Source of the DNA: Guopingia tenuis
Lineage (GTDB): Bacteria; Bacillota; Clostridia; Christensenellales; Christensenellaceae
Assembly (NCBI RefSeq): GCF_014384805.1
Contig: NZ_JACRSS010000002.1
Span: forward strand, 62,001 to 126,000
DNA length: 64,000 nt
Direction: 5' to 3'
Shown in pieces: positions 1-8,792 of the stretch; the stretch's first letter is position 1, and each line of letters starts with the position of its first letter. The position numbers were made by a program, and so were the translations under genes. The notes below the pieces were generated by a model. The model was not told where the DNA came from, made no database searches, and saw nothing but the letters and a program-made list of their open reading frames with translations.

Positions 1-1126
1 GAAGAACCGATATTATCAGATACAGAATTTGAGAAATCACGGATAGTTTCGGCTTTTCTTTTGCCGTAAATGTCAAACTGATATATTGGCCGGTTAATAT
101 TGAAAAAGCCATGGCAAGTGAATATAGGCCCACAAACATGCTGGCTTCCATCCATTGTGACCCAAACAATATATTCGTCACAAATTCTTTATAAAGAAAC
201 ACCCCGGTTCCTAACGGTATCAATAAAAGTCCAACGCTTTTTTGAAAGGAATAAAGAATATCCCCAAATTCGTGATTGTTATTCTTTACGACGGACAGAG
301 ACGACAGCAGCACGGACGAAGTGGAGGCTGCAATGATATTCATAATGCTGGTAACCATAGAAATGGAGTTTTTATAAATCCCCAAATAATATGCGCTCAA
401 AAACCGGCCAACAATAAATGTCCCAATATAAGATGTCATCCACAAAAGAATCGTCTCCACCAATGTCCACATACTAAAAGAAAACATTTTTTTCAATAAG
501 GAGAACTTATAAAATAAAAATGGCTTCCAATCCGATTTAACGGTTAGTATGATCGCATTTGACAGGTTTGTGGCAACCGTTCCAATTACAATAGACCAGT
601 AACTAAATCCCAGCAAGGCCAATGGAATAGTAACAACCACGGGCATAAACGCACCGATAATTCTTGCGAAAAATAATGTTTTAAAATCGAACTTCTTTTT
701 ATATATTGCCATCTGAATGCTCGAAAAAGATGTCAATACTAAAGAAATGCTCGCAAACGAAATCACGCTGCCCAGTCCGGGATTTCCTACAAGCGTCGCT
801 ATACTATCCGAAAAAATACATATGATGAGCCACAGAAAAACAGAAATAGATACGTTGGTCCAAAAGGCTACATTCGCGCTTTCTTTTAATTCCCTGTCGG
901 AATTGAATTTCTTTTGGATCAAATATTTCTGAAAACCCGCATCCGTAAATACATCTGCCAGGCTTGTAACCATGGTAACCGTTGCAACAACGCCAAATTC
1001 GGCAGGACTCAATAATCTGGCGAGAACCATGCTGGAAATGGGAGAAATCAATTTCGCCGCAATTTCGGTTATACTGGCCCATTTTACAGATGAAAAAATT
1101 TTATTGTTTAATTCTTTTCTTTCCAT
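1..1126 (-). CDS. Wzx-type polysaccharide flippase (C-terminus beyond window)
   Basis: My translation from the ATG at 1126 stays open to the window edge, so about 375 residues are visible and the C-terminus is missing. It begins MERKELNNKIFSSVKWASIT and continues through alternating hydrophobic segments with the signature 'LARLLSPAEFGVVATV' near residue 30 and 'FTDAGFQKYLIQKK' near residue 60. This is the N-terminal pattern of oligosaccharide/lipopolysaccharide flippases of the MOP superfamily (WzxC-like). These inner-membrane proteins move undecaprenyl-linked repeat units across the membrane for Wzy polymerisation. It is the most downstream visible gene of the minus-strand polysaccharide unit, 36 bp after the epimerase gene. 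The family call is firm; the exported glycan is unknown. Confidence 0.85.
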   Translation of the reverse strand, partial: MERKELNNKIFSSVKWASITEIAAKLISPISSMVLARLLSPAEFGVVATVTMVTSLADVFTDAGFQKYLIQKKFNSDRELKESANVAFWTNVSISVFLWLIICIFSDSIATLVGNPGLGSVISFASISLVLTSFSSIQMAIYKKKFDFKTLFFARIIGAFMPVVVTIPLALLGFSYWSIVIGTVATNLSNAIILTVKSDWKPFLFYKFSLLKKMFSFSMWTLVETILLWMTSYIGTFIVGRFLSAYYLGIYKNSISMVTSIMNIIAASTSSVLLSSLSVVKNNNHEFGDILYSFQKSVGLLLIPLGTGVFLYKEFVTNILFGSQWMEASMFVGLYSLAMAFSILTGQYISLTFTAKEKPKLSVISQILYLIISVL

Positions 1127-1162
1127 CGTTCTTCCTAATAAGTAATATTATTGACCCGGGAT

Positions 1163-2281
1163 TCAGGCTTTCCACGGTTCATATCTATTAAACTCAAGTA
1201 TATCCGCAATACGCTTACATGCATGTCCGTCTCCATATGGGTTGCAGGCTTTTGCCATAGCATCGTATGCTTTCTGATTTTCAAGCAATTCTTTAAAATT
1301 ATTATAGATAACCTCTTCATTCGTGCCCACCAGTCGGAGAGTTCCAGCTTTTACCCCTTCGGGACGCTCGGTCGTGTCCCTCATAACAAGCACAGGTTTC
1401 CCATAGGATGGTACTTCTTCCTGGATTCCGCCAGAATCTGTCAAGCAAAGATAACATCTTGCCTCAAAATTATGACAATCAAACACTTCAAGCGGTTCAA
1501 TGATATGAATTCTATCGCATCCGCCAAGTTCTTCATCTGCCGCTTTTCTCACAGCCGGATTCATATGAATTGGATATATGGCCTTGCATTCCGGATGTTC
1601 ATCAAGAACCCGCCGGATGGCTCTAAACATGTTGTGCATTGCCTCCCCAAGATTCTCTCTTCGGTGAGCCGTAATAAAAATTAACTTATCATCTCCAACC
1701 CATTCCAGTTCCGGATGTGTATAATCTTTTTTAACGGTGTGTTGCATGGCATCAATAACGGTATTCCCCGTTATGAAAATCTTCCCTGGATCCTTGCCTT
1801 CCTTTATTAAATTGTCCGCAGCCATCTGGGTTGGAGCAAAATGATACTGGGAAACGATTCCAACAGCCTGGCGATTGAACTCTTCTGGGAACGGTGAATA
1901 AATGTTATATGTGCGCAGCCCCGCCTCCACATGCCCAACAGGAATCTGAAGATAAAAACACGCCAGAGCTGTTACAAACGTTGTTGATGTATCCCCATGG
2001 ACCAGAACTACATCCGGATGCACTTCTTCCAAAACGTATTTAATCTTTTCAAGAATCCCAGTAGTAATATCAAATAAAGTCTGCCTTTGCTTCATAATGG
2101 AAAGATCATACTCGGGAACCACATGGAAAGTGCTCAAAACCTGATCAAGCATTTGCCGGTGCTGCCCAGTCACACAGACTATAGCTTCAATAGATTTGCG
2201 GGTTTTCAGCTCATTAACCAATGGGCACATTTTAATTGCTTCCGGTCTTGTCCCAAAAGCCAACATGATCTTTTTTTTCAT
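1163..2281 (-). CDS. wecB: UDP-N-acetylglucosamine 2-epimerase (non-hydrolysing)
   Basis: The 372-residue protein has the full family length and motif set: GTRPEAIKMCPL at the N-terminus, HGDTSTTF, GHVEAGLRTYN, PEEFNRQAVG, TGNTVIDAM, TAHRRENLGE and DSGGIQEEVPSYGKPVLVMR. Non-hydrolysing WecB/MnaA enzymes interconvert UDP-GlcNAc and UDP-ManNAc in the cytoplasm, supplying ManNAc for capsules or teichoic-acid linkage units. The ATG start is preceded by AGAGG about 6 bp upstream. It lies between the ferredoxin-like gene and the flippase in the polysaccharide unit, so a ManNAc-type residue in this glycan is likely. It is the non-hydrolysing type, so it would not by itself release free ManNAc for a sialic-acid synthase. 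Confidence 0.95.
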   Translation of the reverse strand: MKKKIMLAFGTRPEAIKMCPLVNELKTRKSIEAIVCVTGQHRQMLDQVLSTFHVVPEYDLSIMKQRQTLFDITTGILEKIKYVLEEVHPDVVLVHGDTSTTFVTALACFYLQIPVGHVEAGLRTYNIYSPFPEEFNRQAVGIVSQYHFAPTQMAADNLIKEGKDPGKIFITGNTVIDAMQHTVKKDYTHPELEWVGDDKLIFITAHRRENLGEAMHNMFRAIRRVLDEHPECKAIYPIHMNPAVRKAADEELGGCDRIHIIEPLEVFDCHNFEARCYLCLTDSGGIQEEVPSYGKPVLVMRDTTERPEGVKAGTLRLVGTNEEVIYNNFKELLENQKAYDAMAKACNPYGDGHACKRIADILEFNRYEPWKA

Positions 2282-2301
2282 TTTATACCTCTTAGTAGGA
2301 A

Positions 2302-3492
2302 TTATTCTTTTATTCTGCTCCCTGGAATTAATATTCTTTTTATCCTGACTGCCAATCTAAGGCATCTTGCCTTGATCTTTCTTTGCATATTCGACTGAAT
2401 TACAAATGACAGGCGATATGCCTTAAAAAGGCCGTCCTTCCTAAATACTTTTTGATATTTTTCCCACCCAGCAGGTGCTGGAATCGGTTTATGAATCGCA
2501 CCATTTTCTAATGCATTCTTTTCTTCAATTGGGGTCAAAGAAAATGTATTATCTAAACTATTGATTAACTCTTTTCCTTTAAGTGTATGGACAATAGCAG
2601 AGGAAACCCCATGCGGATTATACCCTTTCATACCTTTTTCAACATAATGATAGTCGCCAATCATTAAGTCTCCCCGCAGTGCACTTCCTTTGATCGGGCA
2701 AACTCTGCAAGACGGTCTCTTAAGATATCTAAAAGCAGCGCCATAACTGCTCAAATGAAACTGCTCCATAAACTCTTTCCCATTTTTCATTTTTACCTTG
2801 ATATAAAAAGGGGTCCATTTCCCATTCTTTTTATACCGCACCGAAAAATAATCTATAACAGAATCAAATTTTTCTTCCATTTTTGTGCAGTATTGCTTCT
2901 GTACGCTTGGCGATGTTGGCCCATGGCATATTAACTCCATTGTATATAGATTATCATTGTTGTTAAACGCTTTTTTAACTGCGGCAACATCACAGGGAAG
3001 GCCAATGAACAAGCACTTTTTATTATTCCTAAGATCATCGTGCAAGCATCTGTAAATATGGCCTTTTTTCGATTGTGCATATTTTGAAGTTTTAAGTTTG
3101 TTTATATCTTCGCAGGAATCAATTCTCGCATATTCTACAGTATGCCAATCATCACTATAGGCCACCCCATATACGATCCCTTTATTTTCAAGAAATTTTG
3201 TAGAAATCGCCGTGGCCAGCCCTCCGGAAGCGCAGGAAATCGTCTCCTTATCCGCTTTATAACTGCCCGCATAAAACCCTATGTTCTTAGATACATCATG
3301 AGCTACATCTTTTAATGGACAGATCTTAAGACATTTTTTGCAATTTAAACAGGACAATGTATCCGTGATCTCCGGATAAAAAAAACCATCTATATCTTCC
3401 TTCATATGAATTACGCCCGCCGGACACATATCGGCACACATCCCGCACCCACAGCATAATTCTTTTTTTGCGTATAAATCTTCCGTCTTCAT
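2302..3492 (-). CDS. 4Fe-4S / F420-hydrogenase beta-subunit-like protein of polysaccharide locus
   Basis: The protein (396 aa from ATG 3492) starts with two ferredoxin-type clusters, CCGCGMCADMCP near residue 12 and CLNCKKCLKICP near residue 50. A region resembling the coenzyme F420 hydrogenase/dehydrogenase beta-subunit family follows (FIGLPCDVAAVKKAF, LICHGPTSPSVQ, RPSCRVCPIKG). Such proteins are recurrent partners of polysaccharide pyruvyltransferases in Clostridia and Bacteroidota polysaccharide loci, and their chemistry is not established. The ATG at 3492 overlaps the TAA of the upstream pyruvyltransferase gene by one base (TAATG), with AAGGA 9 bp upstream, implying translational coupling. 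A TTG at 3501 is a poorer start. The call rests on Cys spacing and neighbourhood; a redox step on a sugar is only a guess. Confidence 0.8.
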   Translation of the reverse strand: MKTEDLYAKKELCCGCGMCADMCPAGVIHMKEDIDGFFYPEITDTLSCLNCKKCLKICPLKDVAHDVSKNIGFYAGSYKADKETISCASGGLATAISTKFLENKGIVYGVAYSDDWHTVEYARIDSCEDINKLKTSKYAQSKKGHIYRCLHDDLRNNKKCLFIGLPCDVAAVKKAFNNNDNLYTMELICHGPTSPSVQKQYCTKMEEKFDSVIDYFSVRYKKNGKWTPFYIKVKMKNGKEFMEQFHLSSYGAAFRYLKRPSCRVCPIKGSALRGDLMIGDYHYVEKGMKGYNPHGVSSAIVHTLKGKELINSLDNTFSLTPIEEKNALENGAIHKPIPAPAGWEKYQKVFRKDGLFKAYRLSFVIQSNMQRKIKARCLRLAVRIKRILIPGSRIKE

Positions 3493-4655
3493 TATTTGCA
3501 ATCCTTCAGCGCAGTTTTTAGATATTCTAAAGAATCCGCTCTCTTTATCTCCAAAATTTTGTTAACCCGATTATAATCTATCGGATTATTATCTAAATTA
3601 TCTATACTGTCGTCATCCAAAATCAATCGGCTTTGCAAATTCCAGGTATCCAAAATATTGTCTATTCTGGAATTTCTGGAATTTTTACTTCCAACTTTAG
3701 TCCTGTAAAACACATAGAACTGTTTATTATTAATTACCGAGAATGCTAATCCGTGAAATGAATCCGTCATTACGCACGCAGCCCCTCGTATTAAATTCAA
3801 AAATTTTTCAGGGCCATACCCTGTAATAACTAAATCTGCATAGCTCGTATCAATCGCCGATACACTTTCCGTGCTTAAAATTGCGATAAGCTTTAATCCA
3901 TGTTTATCAGCGTAATCCCTTGCTAATTGTTTGTGTTTTTCTGTTCCTCCTAAAAAATAACACAAAACATATTTTCCATCAATTATCCGCTCTTCCGGAA
4001 TCAAACGGTTCCATTCCTCTTTTGTAAGCAAATAGGTGGGATCAAGAACTACCTGAACAGAAGAATCGCAAAGTTCCTCTATAATTTTTTTCCCCTGCTC
4101 CTCTCTTACGCTTATATGATTGATTCGTTTCAAGAAATTTGCTGCGCTGGATTTACAATAAAACGGATACTCCGCAACGCCCAAACTGGTTGCATAAGAA
4201 ATCTTATTTATATAATCAGGCACAAATCTCAATGTGGCAAAATTTCCAAATACAGCATCCGGGGCCCACAGTTGATCGCTTCCAACCAAAACCCCGTTTA
4301 GCCCTTTTGCATAATTTTCCAAATCAATGATTCCGGATATTTTTTTTTGATTCTGCAGCTTTTCTTTTATAAATACATTGGAAACGGCCTTCCTTTCCGA
4401 AAGATTTTTTTTATGAATCTCATCATATTGCAGCTGATTGGCATTTCTTGTTTTCAATTTTCTCTTTCTTCCAAATTCTTCAATTAAATGCCAAAGTAAA
4501 TACGGCGTTTTTCTAATATGTTTAAAGTCTGTTCGCATATAATCTATTATTTCCGTATCATATCCCAGCATATGAATAACTTCTTGTGTCGCAAACGCCT
4601 GCAATAACATTCCATAATTAACACCTTTATAAGCCAGCACAAGTCCTATCCTCAT
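3492..4655 (-). CDS. Polysaccharide pyruvyltransferase family protein
   Basis: The protein is 387 aa. The N-terminus MRIGLVLAYKGVNYGMLLQA, the central GVLVGSDQLWAPD and the C-terminal DSFHGLAFSVINN are the hallmark blocks of the CsaB/WcaK/ExoV pyruvyltransferase family (GT-B-like fold). Members transfer pyruvate from phosphoenolpyruvate to form a ketal on a sugar, which gives the glycan a negative charge. It is coupled by a one-base stop/start overlap to the downstream ferredoxin-like gene, and such pairs are common in polysaccharide loci. Distant homologues paired this way may not all use PEP, so the donor is inferred. Confidence 0.85.
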   Translation of the reverse strand: MRIGLVLAYKGVNYGMLLQAFATQEVIHMLGYDTEIIDYMRTDFKHIRKTPYLLWHLIEEFGRKRKLKTRNANQLQYDEIHKKNLSERKAVSNVFIKEKLQNQKKISGIIDLENYAKGLNGVLVGSDQLWAPDAVFGNFATLRFVPDYINKISYATSLGVAEYPFYCKSSAANFLKRINHISVREEQGKKIIEELCDSSVQVVLDPTYLLTKEEWNRLIPEERIIDGKYVLCYFLGGTEKHKQLARDYADKHGLKLIAILSTESVSAIDTSYADLVITGYGPEKFLNLIRGAACVMTDSFHGLAFSVINNKQFYVFYRTKVGSKNSRNSRIDNILDTWNLQSRLILDDDSIDNLDNNPIDYNRVNKILEIKRADSLEYLKTALKDCK

Positions 4656-4696
4656 TGCTATTTCTCCTCATTTTATACACCGCAGCAAATAATATT

Positions 4697-5899
4697 CTAT
4701 TTCTGTTTTTCCTTTATTACCTCAGCATTCAATAAGCCTTTGGCAATAATTCCCTGATATGCTGCAAACACAGCCAAAAAGACATAAAATACAGCATCAT
4801 AAATAAATACAACCGTAATTCCCGTCACCAAAACGCAAATAACGCTCCAGCATAAGGTCCTTGTTTCCATTTTTCTTTCAATATTTTGATCGGAAATGGA
4901 TCTTTTCCAAAAGAACAGGGCCTTTTTAATTAACGGCAACACCATCATTAACATGCCAACTATTCCCGTGCATGCCAGCAATTCATAATATAAGGAGTGG
5001 CTATATACATTTATCTCTCCCTGGACTGAGGCCAAGCCATTGCCCCAGATGGGACTTTTTAGGAACTGTTCCCATGCAACTGATTGATACGCCGCCCGCT
5101 GCATATCACCGCCCGTCGGCCCGCCGAACAATCTATCGACAACAACTAAGGAGGACAAGGAATCCGCCTGTAAATATAGGATAATTAATAATGCTATAAA
5201 TACTATGATTATAAATATCTTGTATCCGGCGTTTCTCTTATATTTAATAAATAATAAAGAGTGAAAAAACGTCAAAAGGAGAAATAATATCACTATTACT
5301 CCTCTTCTTGATGCGGCCAGCACTTGCGCTACACATTCCGTTGCTAATATCACGATCAATAAGATCATGGCAATTTTATTCTTGGTACTGCTCATCAGAA
5401 ATAATGTAGACATCACCCCGAGCAAAATAAAAGAAGAATATACATTCGAATTTAAATCACTAATTACCAGGGCGCCCGTATAACTTGCCGTCCCTTTAAC
5501 CAATAAGGAGATAGACAGTGCAAATATCGTGCCGCACAAAATTGCCATTATCTTTTTAAATCTATTATAATCATAATCTATGCAGCTAAATATACATATC
5601 ATGGGAATTAATAATTCCATTACATTGATAAATGCGGATACCGTTATGTTTTGATAGGCGGCAAAAGGAATTCCAAATAGGGCCGCAAATAAAATGAAGA
5701 TGAAAACAAAAAATAACGGCTTATAGTATTGTAATTTTTTGATAGAGAGCGCTTCTAATACGAGCAGAGAGATTCCCAGGCCGATAAGCATTCCGTCTAT
5801 CTCATAAAAAGCATATTGAAACCATAGTGTATAGACAAAGAACAATCCGACAACTATAAATTTCAAATTATTTACGATTGAACAAAAACGAGCTCGCAA
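4697..5899 (-). CDS. O-antigen/capsule polymerase-like membrane protein (Wzy-like)
   Basis: The 400-residue protein is almost entirely hydrophobic with roughly ten predicted membrane spans. A longer polar loop around residues 260-310 contains NGLASVQGEINVYSHSLYYE, which resembles the periplasmic loop of the O-antigen ligase/polymerase family (Wzy_C-like, with an HS/HN-x-Y motif). Wzy enzymes join flipped repeat units at the outer face of the membrane. The start is probably the TTG at 5899, with GGGGG 8 bp upstream. Together with the flippase it implies a Wzx/Wzy-dependent pathway. An O-antigen ligase role is less likely in a Gram-positive-type organism. Confidence 0.75.
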   Translation of the reverse strand: MRARFCSIVNNLKFIVVGLFFVYTLWFQYAFYEIDGMLIGLGISLLVLEALSIKKLQYYKPLFFVFIFILFAALFGIPFAAYQNITVSAFINVMELLIPMICIFSCIDYDYNRFKKIMAILCGTIFALSISLLVKGTASYTGALVISDLNSNVYSSFILLGVMSTLFLMSSTKNKIAMILLIVILATECVAQVLAASRRGVIVILFLLLTFFHSLLFIKYKRNAGYKIFIIIVFIALLIILYLQADSLSSLVVVDRLFGGPTGGDMQRAAYQSVAWEQFLKSPIWGNGLASVQGEINVYSHSLYYELLACTGIVGMLMMVLPLIKKALFFWKRSISDQNIERKMETRTLCWSVICVLVTGITVVFIYDAVFYVFLAVFAAYQGIIAKGLLNAEVIKEKQK

Positions 5900-5972
5900 A
5901 TTAAATACCCCCAGGAATATCCCCGCATAACTAAGAAGAAAATGCCGCTTCTAAAAATTAACTTGGTTCCGC

Positions 5973-7157
5973 TTAACGGCCACCGCGACCGGCCATCGAT
6001 ATAAAATCCAATATTTTTTTTGCCCGCCGATGAATTGACAATTCCTGTGAATCCTGGAACCCTTTATTCCCCAGTTCCCTTCTTACAGAAATATTATCTT
6101 TCAGCAAAATAAGCGCCTGCCGAATTTCGTCAACAGAATTGGGATCTATTCTAATTGAATTATTATCATTTAAAACATCATCATTAAATGACAAGTTTGA
6201 CGACACAACCGGAACCCCACACGACAATGCTTCTGCCACTGCATTGCATGAACCTTCGCTGAGCGTAGGCAGGCAAAAAACATCCACCGCATTCAGCAGC
6301 ACAGGCACTTGCTCGTGCTCTAAAGGTCCACAAAAAAGTACCCGCTCTCCCGAAGGAGGAACATCTCCATTCCCCGGCACACCTGCAAAAACCACATAGG
6401 CATCATCTATTGTGTTTATAGCCTCTAACAGGCGTTTATCCCCTTTGCGTTGAATAAATCCTCCGACAAATCCTACGATAAATTTATCCAGCGGCAGATT
6501 TAACTTTTCCCTGCATTCTTTCCTATCCAGTTTTCTAAACAGCTGGTGGTCCACTGCATTTGGGGCAATAATGACTGGAATATCCTGAAAAATTCCAAGT
6601 TCATCTAACTTTTTCGCATTCTTTGTTGAAACAGAAATAACGCCCGCAAGGCCTTCAATGTCTTTTGAAGTCAGATCCCCATACGTCTTTTGCACTTGCG
6701 ATTCATAGTCGCATTCACCAAAAGCCACAAAGGAAGGAATTTTCAGCAGTCTGCCGATTTTTATTGCAGCTAATCCCCCATACAAGAAAAAATGCCCATA
6801 GACAGCATCAAAAATTTCCCCTGCTTTTCTTATTTTTTTTGCAGCTTTTATGGCCCCATTTTCAAACCATTTTTCTGTAAGTTTTTCAGTGTTATAGGAA
6901 CCAATCTGTTTGGAAGACGCAGAAAATACTCTTGGATATATAACGCGCACTTTATTCCCGGCAGGCGTAGTATGCACAGTTTCTCTTGGTATCGTTTTGA
7001 TTTTCTTTCTGTATCTCATATATGAAACAGGAGAAATGACAGTGCAGTTTATCCCCGTATCAGCGATGGCAAATATTAAATTTTGAAAGAAAACATTTTT
7101 ATATTTTTCTACCGGATTAGGATACCAGCCCGTAAAAAGTATTTTTTTATTTTCCAT
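5973..7157 (-). CDS. Glycosyltransferase, GT-B fold, GT4-like
   Basis: The protein is 394 aa. The N-terminal half begins KKILFTGWYPNPVEKYKNVF. The C-terminal half has the nucleotide-sugar domain signatures FIVGFVGGFIQRKGDKRLLE and DVFCLPTLSEGSCNAVAEAL followed by SCGVPVVSS, which fits the retaining GT4 E-x7-E motif. The enzyme should add one sugar to the growing lipid-linked repeat at the cytoplasmic membrane face. The ATG start has AGGGAA about 8 bp upstream. It follows the second glycosyltransferase by 9 bp in the same transcription unit. Donor and acceptor cannot be read from sequence. Confidence 0.85.
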   Translation of the reverse strand: MENKKILFTGWYPNPVEKYKNVFFQNLIFAIADTGINCTVISPVSYMRYRKKIKTIPRETVHTTPAGNKVRVIYPRVFSASSKQIGSYNTEKLTEKWFENGAIKAAKKIRKAGEIFDAVYGHFFLYGGLAAIKIGRLLKIPSFVAFGECDYESQVQKTYGDLTSKDIEGLAGVISVSTKNAKKLDELGIFQDIPVIIAPNAVDHQLFRKLDRKECREKLNLPLDKFIVGFVGGFIQRKGDKRLLEAINTIDDAYVVFAGVPGNGDVPPSGERVLFCGPLEHEQVPVLLNAVDVFCLPTLSEGSCNAVAEALSCGVPVVSSNLSFNDDVLNDNNSIRIDPNSVDEIRQALILLKDNISVRRELGNKGFQDSQELSIHRRAKKILDFISMAGRGGR

Positions 7158-7166
7158 TTATATTCC

Positions 7167-8291
7167 CTACTCTTTTCTCAACATAGCTTCATACTCATCA
7201 AGCAAGATCTTTTCCATTAAGCCCCAATTATATTTCTCATCATATAAGTTTCTGGCCCTTTTCCCCATTTCCTCACACATTGCAGGGTTCGATTTGAAAG
7301 CTCTTACTGCATCATAGAACTCATTTACATCATAGTTTATCACAATTCCGATATTATATTTTTCGACAACTTTATCAATCCCCGTGCCTCTGCATACGAT
7401 AACCGGTTTTCCCAAAGCTAACGATTCATAGAATTTATTTGGCGCACAAAGCCGGTGATTTCGGATCGTGGGCTCATAAATTGCAGATAAACAGATAGAC
7501 TTTGACTCGTTTATGAGGCAATCCTTATACATAATCTGTCCTAAATATTTAAAATTTTCATACTTTTTATCCAGCTCCTTGGCCTGATCTTTATATAATC
7601 CATAACCTGCAAAGCCAAATTTCAGATCACTGTTATCTTTATACTTTTTAAAAATCTCTTCAATTAAACGTTGAATACAAAACGTTCCGCAATAAAAATA
7701 ATCATATTCTATATCGTTATGAAGCCATTCTACTTCCGGGGTGTTATGCACCACAATGATTTTTTTGGGGGATGATTTTGCAATCTGCTCTCTTCGTTCA
7801 TCTGTGCAGATTACAGTTACATCCGCCGTGTCAATAATTCCTATTTCCAGCTTTTCAATAAAGGACCGTAAACAGCTTGGAATCGATCCATGGCCATCAA
7901 CATAATAATCAAAAATATCATATACGATTTTGATATTATACTTTTTGCACTTTTTGTAACACAATAGAATCGTATCAAGGTTGCAGGCATGAACAATATC
8001 CACCTTGTCCTTATTTTTGTGTAAAATATTGGCGACGAATCTTAACCATTTATACAGTTTTCCTATATTTTTAAAGCCAACATGATCCTGCACCTGATAG
8101 TTGAACATGCAAATCTTAATTTGCTTCAAATACTTTGAAAAAACCTCTTTACACTTTTCTTCTGAATGGCCTTCTCTGTCCCACCCTACAATTAATACTT
8201 GATACCCGGCCCTAAGTATAGAGGTGATTTCTTTTGTCGCCCTGGAATCGCTGTATATTCCATTGGCTCTCACATACATAACCGTTTTCAT
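7167..8291 (-). CDS. Glycosyltransferase, GT-B fold
   Basis: The protein is 374 aa. The N-terminus (MYVRANGIYSDSRATKEITS, then VLIVGWDREGH) and the C-terminal block APNKFYESLALGKPVIVCRG match GT4-type glycosyltransferases, with the conserved glutamate in FYESLA. The middle is Lys/Ile-rich, as expected for this AT-rich half of the locus. AGAGGTGA lies 6 bp before the ATG. It sits directly downstream of the predicted 2-keto-3-deoxy sugar acid genes, so it may act on an acceptor carrying that sugar, but this is inference. Confidence 0.8.
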   Translation of the reverse strand: MKTVMYVRANGIYSDSRATKEITSILRAGYQVLIVGWDREGHSEEKCKEVFSKYLKQIKICMFNYQVQDHVGFKNIGKLYKWLRFVANILHKNKDKVDIVHACNLDTILLCYKKCKKYNIKIVYDIFDYYVDGHGSIPSCLRSFIEKLEIGIIDTADVTVICTDERREQIAKSSPKKIIVVHNTPEVEWLHNDIEYDYFYCGTFCIQRLIEEIFKKYKDNSDLKFGFAGYGLYKDQAKELDKKYENFKYLGQIMYKDCLINESKSICLSAIYEPTIRNHRLCAPNKFYESLALGKPVIVCRGTGIDKVVEKYNIGIVINYDVNEFYDAVRAFKSNPAMCEEMGKRARNLYDEKYNWGLMEKILLDEYEAMLRKE

Positions 8292-8309
8292 TTTATCACC
8301 TCTAATACT

Positions 8310-8792
8310 TTATTGGGATTCATCCAAAAGCCATTCAATAAAGTCCCGAACAGCTCCCTCTCCACCGTTGTGGTCAGCAATATAATCAGATACTTCAATG
8401 ACCTGCCTCGCAGCATTTTTAGGGCAGCCAACCAGTCCTCCCGCCTCCTTTATTAACAGCATACAAGATAAATCATTGATGTCGTCTCCAATATATGCGA
8501 CTTTTGAGAGATCCGGGGCGACCGACTGCATTTTTTCTATTTTATCTATCACCCCTTGATATATATCCTTTATCCCAAGTTCGCTGCCGCGTTGCAAAAC
8601 AATATCCGAACTTCTTCCTGTAATAATCACCGGAATAATCCCCGCCGGAATAGCGATATCATGGATCCCGTACCCATCCTTTATATTAAAAGCTTTATAC
8701 GCTTCCCCATGACCGCTCATATATATTTTTCCATCTGTCAATGTCCCATCGACATCCATTATTAAATACTTTACTTTTTTCATTTTATTCAT
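8310..8792 (-). CDS. KdsC-like HAD phosphatase for a 2-keto-3-deoxy sugar acid
   Basis: The protein is about 160 aa. It has the compact C0-type HAD pattern of KdsC/NeuAc-9-phosphatase proteins: YLIMDVDGTLTDGKIYMSG (nucleophile and acid/base Asp), AYKAFNIKDGYGI, PVIITGRSSD, and YIGDDINDLSCM near residue 110. KdsC-family enzymes remove the terminal phosphate of Kdo-8-P, KDN-9-P or NeuAc-9-P before CMP activation. The start is uncertain: ATG 8792 (overlapping the aldolase gene by 8 bp) or ATG 8783 just after it; neither has a strong ribosome site, which suggests coupling. Its neighbours are a pyruvate aldolase and a CMP-sugar synthetase, which point to the substrate class. Confidence 0.85.
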   Translation of the reverse strand: MNKMKKVKYLIMDVDGTLTDGKIYMSGHGEAYKAFNIKDGYGIHDIAIPAGIIPVIITGRSSDIVLQRGSELGIKDIYQGVIDKIEKMQSVAPDLSKVAYIGDDINDLSCMLLIKEAGGLVGCPKNAARQVIEVSDYIADHNGGEGAVRDFIEWLLDESQ

